Of a DNA stretch of 64,000 bases, positions 23,189 to 33,910 are shown in pieces; positions within the stretch are counted from its first letter, which is position 1; every line of letters starts with the position of its first letter. The DNA is from Cyathus striatus (taxonomy: Eukaryota; Basidiomycota; Agaricomycetes; Agaricales; Nidulariaceae): positions 3,224,001 to 3,288,000 of the forward strand of contig JAOVFP010000008.1 of assembly GCA_025738555.1 (NCBI GenBank), in the 5' to 3' direction. The notes under the pieces were generated by a model. It made no database searches. It was given only the letters and a program-made list of their open reading frames with translations, and was not told the DNA's origin. The translations under genes were made by a program, and so were the position numbers.

Positions 23189-23527
23189 TGCTTTTCTTTA
23201 CTCCTAACTTTCTTTCTTCTTTTTCCTTATTCTCTAATACTGAAATAGCCAGTCTTACACTCCCCATACTTTATTTGCTACCTCTCTTTCTCTTTCCATT
23301 TGGTCTTTTGTTCTCATCTACTTTGTGGTTTCCTTTACTTTTTGTGTCTGCTCCTATGTTATGTGCACAATGTCATTTGTTTGCAGTGTCAAGTGTGTCA
23401 CAATATTGGTGACACCTCCCCATGCTCCACTTCTGATATACATGTCCATTAGTGTATAATTATTGTAAATTTGTTGATACTGAGAGGGTAGTATGGAACA
23501 CTGCTTATTGATCTCAATCTCAGACTC

Positions 23528-24736
23528 TGTCATATCCCATATCACCTACCTCCAGACTCCTATGCCCTTACTCCACCTTTACCTTTATTTACTCTGGACT
23601 TTGATTATGCTCTTAATATTACTTATTGCTTACTGTACATAGATTACCTTCGTTTCCTTTCTTCTGCCCTACTGAGCTATCCCCTCAGTATTGTAGTATA
23701 CATCTCATAGTGAGTCACTTATCATTCTTAAGTGCACCACTATCAGTTTCACTTTACACTGCCATACACGCTCACTTCTCCGACATGTTTTATTATATTT
23801 AATTAGTATTAGTCTACATTCTTAGGGATTGGTACCTGGCCGTACTTCTCCACTGGCCTTGGCCAGCAGCCTTTACTTACTCTGAGTCTCTAGTATTTAA
23901 GTAGCACTCAATTTGTACTTAGTCTTTAGTTTCGTATTGAACTACATCCTCACCCTTTAGTCTGACTTGAGTTACACCTCTTGTCTTCTCATCTCTTGTA
24001 TTCTCTGAAGGGCTTGCCCTTTGAAGAGGTGGTAAGTCGGTTGGGTGTACCTAGTCAAAGAATAAATATGTGAGTCAATCGAGATGTCCATCTGATCTGG
24101 GGTGTTCTAAGGTGAGAGGGAAAATTGATTAGATTCTGTAGTGTAACTACAGGGATTTATATACCAGAAAAACCAATAAATCTAAACTAAGTAAGAGCAA
24201 TTGTATTGGATGAAGAATGTAAAAGGAAAAGTGTGAAACATTAGAAATAAATAGGAAACTCAGTAAGATAGTCCAATGTGTTGAGGTTTGCAAGGAGACA
24301 AGTTTTCCAAACATCAGGGTCTGGTGTCGGTGCCGATGTTGAAGCTATTTTGAGAGTTCGACATGTTGCAGGAGTTGGGTATAATGTCGGAACAGTGAAT
24401 GAAGGTGTATAATTTGAGGAAAGATTGAAACAAATGAGCAGGAAGGAGAGGACAGGTTGAGACAAGTGGAACATGTACGAACACATCAATGATGCATGAT
24501 GCATGATTATGTAATCGTATTTGGAACGTCTTCAGATGTCCGAGATATCGTGTTTCGCATCGCAGGCATTTTGCCTGCTCTACACCTTACTCCGAAATCC
24601 AGGACCAGGAATCCCAGGGGCACAGCACATAAGCTGAAGCCAAAGTCCTACCCCCTGAGTTCTCACTCTCTGCTTTCATCCCATACTCACCCTTCACTTC
24701 TCCACAGTCACCCCAGCTAGGGGCACAGTTGTGACA
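23528..24736 (-). mobile_element. Solo LTR, same family as 3503-4153, carrying a nested LTR
   Basis: Inverted relative to the first copy. Starts TGTCATATCCC and ends GTTGTGACA on the plus strand, flanked by GACTC at 23523-23527 and 24737-24741. Without the nested insertion it is about 642 bp, close to the 651 bp of copy 1. Confidence 0.88.
24022..24584 (-). mobile_element. Second solo LTR nested in the first
   Basis: 563 bp interrupting the host LTR between its GGGCTTGCCCTT and ACTCCGAAATCC blocks, which are contiguous in the copy at 3503. On the minus strand it begins TGTAGAGCAGGC and ends ACCTCTTCA (TG...CA), with CCTT duplicated at 24018-24021 and 24585-24588. A TATATAAATCC box lies near 24155 on the minus strand. 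Family probably LTR retrotransposon (copia-like guess only). Confidence 0.75.
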
Positions 24737-24804
24737 GACTCTTAATACTACTTTTTGACCTACAATCCATACTTTAATTCCTTAGATATTTTATTTCTAA
24801 TTTA

Positions 24805-25245
24805 TTATTTTATCATTTCTTTTTTATTGCAAGCAAGGTTTTCATTGACATAGTCAACACTTCCAAGTGCTATACCATGTGTAAAATGATGTGCTGGTTT
24901 CAACATGAGAAAGTTGTTACACCATGCAAAAGGGACACCACTGTCCCAGCCATTCTTTTCAAACATGAACCATGGTCCATATTCACCATTGCTTAAACTT
25001 TGCCTCCATTGGCTGCTGTACCAATGTAGTTCTACTATCAATATGGAATATTTTAAACACCAATTCAAATAATAGGACAAGAATTGTGCAGAACATGATT
25101 TACAAAGTTCAGGTGTGCTATTTAAAAAACTCCCCCCCGAGAAGATATGATTCAGAAACTCATTAATATGTGTTTCATTGCTAGCACTCATGCTAATTCT
25201 ATGAAGATTCATGACATAACAATAAATAGTAGTAGGACAATTCAA
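24805..25245 (-). CDS. Unknown ORF inside the composite element
   Basis: 146 codons on the minus strand with a plausible protein composition (WYSSQWRQSLSNGEYGPW, KPAHHFTHGIALGSVDYVN). I do not recognise it. It lies close to the palindromic right end and may be part of the mobile element. It could equally be a conserved fragment of a larger decayed ORF. Confidence 0.3.
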   Translation of the reverse strand: MNCPTTIYCYVMNLHRISMSASNETHINEFLNHIFSGGSFLNSTPELCKSCSAQFLSYYLNWCLKYSILIVELHWYSSQWRQSLSNGEYGPWFMFEKNGWDSGVPFAWCNNFLMLKPAHHFTHGIALGSVDYVNENLACNKKEMIK

Positions 25246-25418
25246 GAGTGTACTAAATACATTTTAAATAGTTTTGGTTTTAATAGTGGCAGGAACCAAT
25301 CAGGTTAAGATCTCAGCAACAACCAATCAGATTGAGATCCCAAAGTCAGATCTCCAAATTGCCCTTTTGGGATGTCAAGAGAGTCCCCTAAAACCCACTT
25401 ACCTTAAAAGGTAGTGGG

Positions 25419-26792
25419 AATTTGCTTAAAAACTTAAGAGTTAAACGTTAAACAGTACCATAAAATGCAGCATTTAAAGCAGCACTTAAAAAGTCGGGGC
25501 CTCTAGTTCTGAGTCCATCTGTCTGCAATGTGGATGTAAAAGGTAAGAGAAACCTGCACGTTTACGATCTCTAGGATGTTTGTACCTCGAAGTCTTATAG
25601 ACCACTGTATATCGAACATCGTGGTCATGATGAAGAACCAGTATGGGAGTGGAACACGGAGATAATCAACATCAGTCGAATATCTATCAAAGGAGGTTCT
25701 CTCTAGAAATAGTTGTATTCATTGGAAGGCTTCGTAGATGATAGCGAGGTGGAATGTCGCGTACATTACTCTATGTATGGTAAAAATGTTTGCACGGATA
25801 TGAACAATAGAATGATTTTCAGGCATAATTCGCACAGATCGGAAATAGACTGAGTGCATTATTTATTTTTATCCTGAATTCGAGACCGTGATATAAACAA
25901 TACGTCGTAGCACCAACGTAGCACTATATCACTGGATGCCTGCAGCGTTTAGAAACACAGACCAACTTGTACATACACATCATAAATATAGATTACATAT
26001 TTCTAAACTGCGCCCCTGACCTTCTAAGTTTCCTTGAGATGTTTATAGACGTATTATATAATTGGCAGCTGCTAATGATGAACTTCAATATTAGGTAGCT
26101 ATACACAAATCATGTCGAGAGCTATATGTCTACAGGAAGCAAGGCTCATATCAATATTTCAACGTCCTGATGAATACATAATAGATACACAACACATAGA
26201 TGAGCCAAAAAGCTATGGTATATGTCACTAAATGAGTATATGCTGTGATCAAGTTGTGATAAGATGTCCTTGAAGGGGCGGTTGATGTCGAAGATTGAAA
26301 AGAGGTTTGGAAAATGCGTTTAGAACTGGAGAGGGGGCGTAGTAGGCCATTCCAGACTCGAAATCTGAAAGGGGGTCATATTCAAGCACAGCGGCAGATC
26401 TCATTTGTATCTCGCTCAAGGCATTTAGAAATCTATTCTGTGTTTCTAAGTATATTTACACATAGGGACCGAGGTTGGTCAGGTATCGGATTAAAACCTA
26501 CTTATTTATCACACAGCTATTCGAGGAAAAAAGGATATTTTTATCAGACTTAACACTGTGTCATCAATGGAAGAATATTGCTGCGTCCCTATCATATCAA
26601 AGAAAATCCCCACCACGATTAGTTGATAGCTGCAGGTCTTTCAGCGTGTGCCATGTGGAGACAAGTCACATCCGTGAGCTTGAGCTGCATAGACTTTTAA
26701 TTTAAGAACTGTGTGAATTTACGCTCCAGCAATGTTACACGATATGTACAATTTATCAGGATACTTATTCTGAGAGCCGACTCAATAAAAGA
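25419..26792. other. 1.4 kb without a convincing gene
   Basis: AT-rich; only short, unconvincing ORFs on the plus strand at 26314-26705. Confidence 0.4.
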
Positions 26793-26800
26793 TATATAAG
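26793..26800 (+). promoter_or_regulatory. TATA box of the peroxidase gene
   Basis: TATATAAG about 46 bp before the ATG at 26846. Confidence 0.6.
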
Positions 26801-26845
26801 CAGCTATGGGACTCTGTTCTGATTCCTAAACCAAGTCTTTATAGC

Positions 26846-28352
26846 ATGCCAAAATTTAGCAGTAATGCCTTTCTTCGCTACTTTATATTGGTTGCCGGAA
26901 TCGGGTTTTATAGTCCTACACTAGGTAAATATATTCCTTATGTGCATGTGATCGGCGAAATCGAGAACTAAAAGCCACTATGATTAGCATCTCCAGCTAC
27001 GAAGTCTTGTCCATCCAGGAATGTCGTGGCTATCATACAAGACAACCTATTCGACACGCCATGCAACGAGCCTGTGAGTCTTAGACTTGATTAAGTCTTG
27101 CATCGTCCTCGCCATATTCATACTTAACATAATTATGCATGTCGTGACAGGTGCGAGCAATTCTTCACCTCGCTTTCCATGATGCCATGGGGTTTTCCGA
27201 AACCAACCAAGTGTTAGGGAAAGGAGCGGATGGGTCAATAATTACTTTTAACTCCACGGAAAGTTTGCTACCTGGGAACGAAGATATGGACTTTGTGGTT
27301 GCTTGGTTGAAACCATTGATTCCGAGCAGTGGTCTATCTGATGGCGACTTGTAAGAGATCGAATTTAAATTAACTGTCGTTTGATTCTTACAGATTAACA
27401 TAATTTTTAAACAGCCTATACTTAGCGGCGGCAGTAGGTGTTGCGACTTGTCCTGGGGCACCACAGTTGCAGTTCTTTGCTGGCCGCCCACGAGCAGTAG
27501 CTCCAGTGTCTCCCAATTCTGGCGTTCCTAAGCCGACAGGTAATGTTTGCTTATTGCTTCGAGTAAAAATTTCTAACTATAACCTTGTCACGATAGACTC
27601 TGTTACAAGTATTCTTGCAAGATTTTCAGATGTCGGTTTTGCGCCCAGTGAAGTTGTCTCTCTCCTTTCTGCACATTCTATAGCTGCAAATTACCTCACA
27701 GACAAGCCCGTCGCAGGGAAAGCACTTTTATAGCTCATTTTCTTGAATAAATACACTAAAATTAGCTGATATAGGGCGCCTCTTGATTCGACTCCAGCAT
27801 TATTTGACACACAGTTTTTCATTGAGACCCTTCTACAGGGCACTCTCTTTCCAGGGTAACTATTCTTATCTGTTCAAAGTCAGGCTCGACCACATCTGAA
27901 TCATCATACCTTATATCAGCAACGGAAGTAACATAGGTGAAGTCTTGTCACCGATGAATGGTGAAGTTCGGCTTCAATCCGATTTTAACCTTGCCCGCGA
28001 CGCTCGCACTGCATGTCCATGGCAGGCGATGGCGGGAAACCAGGCATTGATGCAAACAAGCTTCGCAGCCGCCTTTACGAAGCTCTCTCTGCTTGGACAG
28101 AATAAAGGAGAACTCATTGACTGCAGTAGCATTATTCCTGTTCCAGCACCTCTTCCCCCAACAATTCGACCTCATTTCCCTGCTGGTTTTTCAAATAAAA
28201 ATGTTCAAGAAGCCGTAAGTTATGTTATTCATTTCTTCTTCTAATAGCAATAACAATTATTTTGTTTAAAGTGCGCTACTCAAGCTTTCCCATCTTTAAC
28301 AGTTGATCCGGGACCAGTGACAAGTGTTCCTAGGGCGTATGTCATTTCTTGA
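26846..28352 (+). CDS. Class II heme peroxidase (generic, Coprinopsis-peroxidase-like), possibly non-functional
   Basis: Eight exons: 26846-26924, 26988-27073, 27151-27350, 27415-27539, 27597-27717, 27775-27855, 27920-28214, 28272-28352 (1068 nt, 355 aa). A hydrophobic N-terminus suggests a signal peptide. Distal histidine in [10 protein letters not shown], calcium site GADGSI, proximal histidine in LLSAHSIA with its aspartate in FDTQFF; overall order as in Coprinopsis peroxidase. There is no tryptophan before the proximal His (LiP-type) and no Mn-site glutamate at the usual place, so it would be a low-redox generic peroxidase oxidising phenols with H2O2 outside the cell. Oddities: the distal arginine is histidine (ILHLAFH), six cysteines instead of about eight, and intron 5 starts GA instead of GT. 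Without splicing, intron 5 gives a stop after KALL. Confidence 0.8.
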
Positions 28353-28654
28353 AATCATTTTAGATCTTCGCTTAGGACGAATTTATAGAACATGTTGGGG
28401 TGGTGGTATCGATTGCTGGAGGCATCAACTCCCGACACCAATCCCAGTTGTGTGATGCTTAGTGTGGAATCATTACTCAGCTTGCTATGTATTCATGTGT
28501 TATGTACTCGTATTCTCCATAGCCCCAATGTAACGCAACGAATTTAAAAACTCACAGCCCCTAAGGCGTCGCAAACGAATAATATGCCATAGCCAGGGCC
28601 AAAATACGAGCCGATTGTGTCCGTTAACGCCGTCTGCACTTTCAAGATTCACGA
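28353..28654. other. Spacer downstream of the peroxidase gene
   Basis: 3' flank of the peroxidase; nothing recognised. Confidence 0.5.
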
Positions 28655-29085
28655 ATAAGTAGTAGTTCCATGAAAAGTCCGAGTGAAGAGGAGCAACCCG
28701 GGCCTTGAAACGTCAGCCACACAGCGAGCGACAAGATGGGGACGCCGGCCGAACCTCCGTTCGTCCACAATATGACATTGTCTGTGTCAGGATTGCTCCT
28801 GCTCTCAGAGAAGTAAAAGAACAAGTGCCGGGCTTGAATACCAATGTATTCAGTGTATGTACTACGTACGTTGATTAGCAGTTTACACGAGAAATAAGGT
28901 AGTATGTAGAACACTTACTTCACTGTAGTATCACAAATTTGACTTTTCTTGATGCGTACATCATAGTTTGGGGATATGGGGTGACTAAGTGTGGTGAATG
29001 CATCCTCGCGTAGTATCGAGAGTGACTCTACGGGGGTGAATAAGTCAGCGTCATATGCTTTTTGAGAACTAAATGATGCGCATTA
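28655..29085 (-). pseudogene. S10 carboxypeptidase fragment (5' part only)
   Basis: Matches the first two to three exons of the neighbouring carboxypeptidases: KAYDADLFTP, EDAFTTLSHP, CDTTVK, then [26 protein letters not shown] and [14 protein letters not shown], where homology stops. The signal peptide is disrupted and the catalytic residues downstream are absent. A truncated fourth member at the 3' end of the array. Confidence 0.85.
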
Positions 29086-29450
29086 TTGACGAGGCGTGGG
29101 AGGGCGCAGGTAGCTCGACAGAGGTCACATTTTAAAGCACATCGGTGAGTTTGATCCGGAACTGCCTGCTGCGGATGAATCTTGTTGAGCATGCGTCGAG
29201 ACAAGATTCATGGGGTACCATTACAGTAGTCATCTAACATGAAAGATAGCGATATTAGGCGATATTTTGACGCAAATAGCAACTGATGGCAATTCGAGAT
29301 CCCGGCGCGCGTGTTACCTTAGAATATTAAATGATAGATCTGGTGGTAAGCTTGAACCTTTTGAGTGATTCACTCTCAGATAGTAGCATACCAATAGGAC
29401 TCGTAGGCCGACAAAGAAATATCTACGTCACAATCTACTACAGTGCACTT
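29086..29450. other. Spacer between carboxypeptidase fragment and first full gene
   Basis: No gene or repeat recognised. Confidence 0.5.
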
Positions 29451-31411
29451 CTAAAGAGATTCTCCAGCTAACCACCTTTGAACCATAGCCAATGACTCCT
29501 TCGGCTTGTCGAACGGTACCTGCAAAGGTATAAACCGCAGTTCTTACCGAGATGAGCAATTACATAACGTACCAGATGTCCAGCACCATCAATGGTAGCG
29601 AACGTGAACTTGCCCGTGCTCCTGGTATGCCCAGCTTGCTTTCCATTCACAAACCATTTCCTCTTCTCCGCTTTGACAAAGTCGTCTTTTCCACTCCATT
29701 CAAGAGCCAAGGTCCAGCGCTCGTTTCCTACGTGGTTACAGATCCAGTCGTACGTACCCACATATATGAGGACACGAATATCTCTTTCAAGAAGGGCAGT
29801 GATATAATCTTTCGAGTTACGCATGTCATCCAACTTCTCGATTAAAAAAGCCTGATTCAGATCCTCATTGCATGAAGAAAAGTTGCGTGGTACGGAAGGA
29901 TCGACACCGATCGCTTTGCGAACAGATGCTTTGTCAAGGAAGTTCAGAATAAACCTGGGAGTCACTGAATTAGATAGAGCAATGTGGGAGGAAAGACATC
30001 GACGTACTGTCTTTCAGTGTAGCACTCAGAGTTTTCTACTGAACCTAGACATGGCTTGCTCATATCATAGGGATTTAGATCTGTCGCGTAAGGTATCGCA
30101 GCCGTATATTTGAATGAATGATGAAAGAAACCTACTAGTAGCGTAGTAAGGTGCAACGAATTGTGCCATGCAGAATTGGGAGGCCGCACCGCAGTCAATA
30201 GCATCGAACTTGTCTTCACATGACTGTTTCAACCACCGCTCGCATCGAGGAAGCTATAGCGTCAAGAGAGTCGTTAGGTTGAATCGCATGGTGTTCAAAT
30301 AAGCTGGACAAACAAGAGCCTTATGAGCAACGCAGCTCGATATATCTACTACAGGACCTAGGCTGGACTCGACAGATGTACATTGCATATCGTAGTATGA
30401 GAGAAACATGGTCACACTATCAGTCATACCGTTACCTAGAAGGCCAGGCGTTAGCAAAAGAGAGGCCCAGAGGGGCGATACACATGTATTACGTACCTAT
30501 CATAACTGAGGTCAAGTTGACTGGCGTCATACCAGCAGCAACCAATTTCGCGTTTTGATCATAGACTGCTGAGGCAAACAAAGGCAAATAACGCCCCTAT
30601 AGCACATATATATGTATAAGGATGTATGTAGTTGAGATATGAGTACGTACAGCATAGGACTCTCCAGCCATATGGAACGCTCTTCCCTTGAACTGCCTGA
30701 AGTGCTCGAAGAATATGGCTACAAAAGCGGCAATGTCTTGGGCGGCTTCCTCTGTCGTGCTCTACCACACGTGATAAGAATTCGTTCATGTACGAGAAAT
30801 GCATAGCAGCTTACGACAGTCTCCCCGTATTCAGCATATGAAAACCCAACTCCAACAGGCTGGTCGATGAAAAAGACGTTGGCATTTGTGTTCCATGACT
30901 CGGGATGATATATGGGTTCAGCACTATTGATAACACGACAGGGACCTAGTTCCATGAATAACCCGAGGGAAGAGGAGCAGCCAGGACCTTGTTGCATAGA
31001 TTGGTAAACAAGCTACGAAATAATAAACACACAAACCTCCGTTGGTCCAAAAGATAACATCATCTGTGTCAGGATTGCTCCTGCTCTCAAAGAAGTAGAA
31101 GAACAAGTGACGGGCTTGGATATCGATGTATCCGGTGTATGCACTGTGCCCTACAGTTAGTAGCTGTGCATGAATTAGATTGAACGTACTCACTTTACCG
31201 TGGTATCGCAGAACCTGCTTTTCTTGACGCGTACATTGTAGTTCGGGAACAGTGGATGACTGAGTGTGGTGAACGCGTCCTCTGAAAGTAACGTAAGGGA
31301 TTCTACTGGTGTGAATAGGTCAGCGTCGTATGCCTTATGCGAACTGAATGCCTGTTGTTGAGCGGCAACAAGCAGGAGAGGAGAAAGAAGAAGCGGTAAG
31401 AGATGCATCAT
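29451..31411 (-). CDS. Secreted serine carboxypeptidase, S10 family (array copy 1)
   Basis: Ten exons on the minus strand: 31194-31411, 31037-31143, 30815-30987, 30651-30761, 30497-30596, 30314-30435, 30136-30253, 30008-30080, 29573-29954, 29451-29519. They total 1473 nt (490 aa), all in phase. N-terminal signal peptide MMHLLPLLLSPLLLVAA. Oxyanion motif NGGPGCSSS spans intron 2; catalytic Ser in AGESYA|GRY spans intron 4; catalytic Asp in YVGTYDWICN; His in DGAGHLV. S10 enzymes release C-terminal residues from peptides at acid pH, in the vacuole or outside the cell; here secretion is inferred from the signal peptide. Part of a three-gene tandem array with one fragment, all in the same orientation. 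Confidence 0.92.
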
Positions 31412-31731
31412 TTCCGGGGTGCGTGCCTTGGGATCACAAATGTTAAATAGTAATATTCAAGAGCCGCAACAAAATTACTTGATCAGGAACCAGATCCTTG
31501 GACTGCGGGCGTGGGCTTCGAAGAAGCGTTGCATGTGCAACAATTGTGGTAGAAATCTAGCATGAATAATACTCCAACGCTTGAAGCCATCGAATTGAAA
31601 TAAGTAAGCAGATACAACCAGCATTATCATTTGCATTCAGAAAGTTATAAATAGTCAGAATAGGGCTTTTAGAGATAACCCACTAGTATGCTAACCAACG
31701 CAAGCCCTACATACCGCAGCACTAAAACGCT

Positions 31732-33672
31732 TCACCAGCTAACCACCGCTGAACCATAGCTAGTGATTCCTTTGGCTTGTCATACGGTACCTGCAACGAC
31801 ATAAATTGGAGTCCATAACACGAATAACTAGCACACAACATACCATATGCCCAGCACCATCAATAGTAGCGAACGTGAACTTGCCTGCGCTCCTGGTATG
31901 CCCAGCTTGCTTTCCGTCTACAAACCATTTCCTCTTCTCCGCTTTGACAAAGTTGTCTTGCCCACTCCATTCAAGAGCCAAGGTCCAGCGCTCGTTTCCT
32001 ACGTGGTTACAGATCCAGTCGTACGCTCCGACGTATATGAGAACGCGAACATCTCGTTCAAGAAGGGCAGCTACATAGTCTTTGGTGGGATGTACAATAT
32101 CCTGCGTGCTACGAAATGCTTGGCCTACATCGTGGCTACAGGACGTAAAGTTTCGTGTGATCGAGGAGTCGACACCGAGAGTTTTGCGGGTGTCTGGCTT
32201 GTCCAGAAAATCAAGGATGGACCTGTAAAGATCTGATATGAGGAGCTGTGCAGCGCAGTAAAAATACAGAACATACTTTGTTTCTGGATAGCATAATGTC
32301 TCCGCAACAGAGCCTGCACATGGTTTGCTGATGTCGTATGGATTTCGATCTAAGTAGAGGCACCTGAATTACAATGATTCGCAAGTTTTAGTAAAATGAC
32401 TTACTAGTAGCATGGAACGGCGCAGTAAATGCTGATTGACAGAAGTTGACTGCCGCACCGCAGTCGATGGCATCGAACTTGTCTACACAAGACTGCTTCA
32501 TCCATTTCTCACATCGAGGAATCTAAAGATAGCCCTTAGATATATTACAGGCTACGGAATGAACAGAAGACGTACAACAGCTTTGTGCGCGACACAGCTA
32601 GTGATGCCCACTACCGGATCGACAGATGCGGGAGTACATTGCATGTCATAATATGAGAGATACATGGTAACGGTGTCAGTCATACCATTGCCTAGTATAT
32701 CCCAGGTCAGGAATGAACATTGTAATCAACAAAGTAGACTGTATACCTATCATAACGGAGGAGAGATTCACAGGTGTCATGCCCGCAGCAAGCAGCTTCG
32801 CATTCTGATCATAGACAGCCGACGCAAACAGTGGTAGATAACGACCCTATAAATCCCAGCCACCGAGTTCAGAATCTTTGAAGATGTTCATAAAGGAAGA
32901 AGACATACACCATAAGACTCTCCAGCCATATGAAATGCCCTCCCCTTAAACTGACTAAAGTTCTCAAAGAAAATAGCAACAAAAGCAGCAATATCCTGTG
33001 CAGCTTCCTCCGTCGTGCTCTACCATTACAATCTCAATTTTTTATACCCACAAAGAAAGAAAAGAAGACGCACAACAAACTCCCCATACTCAGCATACGA
33101 GAACCCAACTCCAACCGGCTGATCAATAAAGAAGACATTGGCATTGGTGTTCCAGGACTCAGGGTGATATGTAGGTTCTGTGGTATTGATAACGCGACAG
33201 GGACCTAGTTCCATGAAGAGGCCGAGGGAAGACGAACATCCAGGTCCTAACGGAGCACATTTGTAAACGAGTTAACATAAGTAAGGGAGGAAACCGAACC
33301 TCCGTTAGTCCAGAAGATAACATCATCCGTGTCGGGATTGCTCCTGCTCTCGAAGAAGTAGAAGAACAAGTGTCTGGCTTGCATATCGATATAGCCTGTG
33401 TAGGCGCTATATCTCCCGGTTAGCGAGTGGACATGAAACTGAGATCAAGACACGCACTTTACAGTCGTATCACAAAACCGGCTCTTCTTAACCCTCACAT
33501 TATAGTTTGGGAACAAGGGATGCCCAAGCGTAGTGAACGCATCCTCCTGCAACAAAGACAGTGACTCCAAAGGCGTAAACAGATCAGCATCATACGCCTC
33601 ATGCGAGCCGAAAGACGACTGCAGCTGAGCAGCGACGAGCAAAGGATACAAGAGAAGCGATAAGATATGCAT
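31732..33672 (-). CDS. Secreted serine carboxypeptidase, S10 family (array copy 2)
   Basis: Same exon plan as copy 1. Starts at MHILSLLLYPLLVAA (33672), ends ...[11 protein letters not shown] at 31732. Oxyanion NGG|PGCSSS, Ser in [11 protein letters not shown], Asp in YVGAYDWICN, and His in DGAGHMV are all visible, so it should be active. The penultimate exon is nearly identical to copy 1 at the nucleotide level over about 120 bp (31899-32025 against 29632-29755). I checked several, not all, splice junctions; those checked are in phase. Probable size about 485-490 aa. Confidence 0.9.
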
Positions 33673-33910
33673 CGTTGCCGGTGTACAACGATCCCAAGGG
33701 CATCCGTTATATTAAACTGCAGCCCTGGGGGGTGGGAACAACGGGCCGTCGTTCAAGGAAACCAATTTCCAAATTGCGATCGATACATGTGCACAGCACT
33801 GATATCGCATAAATATAGCAAGGGCAGCACGAACGATGCCACGCGCGGTAAATTTGGAACGGAAGCAACCACATGACCGTTCCCGTTCCCATTCCGCATA
33901 TCCTTCAAGT

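Larger units (their letters stand above)
21222..25418. mobile_element. Candidate composite element, left half-site to palindromic right end
   Basis: Left boundary (21222-21254) matches that of the 11494 element; right boundary (25394-25418) is the CCCAC(T)TACCTTAAAAGGTAGTGGG palindrome. In between are a tyrosine recombinase pseudogene (+), a solo LTR holding a second LTR, and a minus-strand ORF. CpG is low through most of it. The pairing of ends is inferred from the parallel 11494-13527 arrangement; no target duplication was found, so the limits are tentative. Confidence 0.45.
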
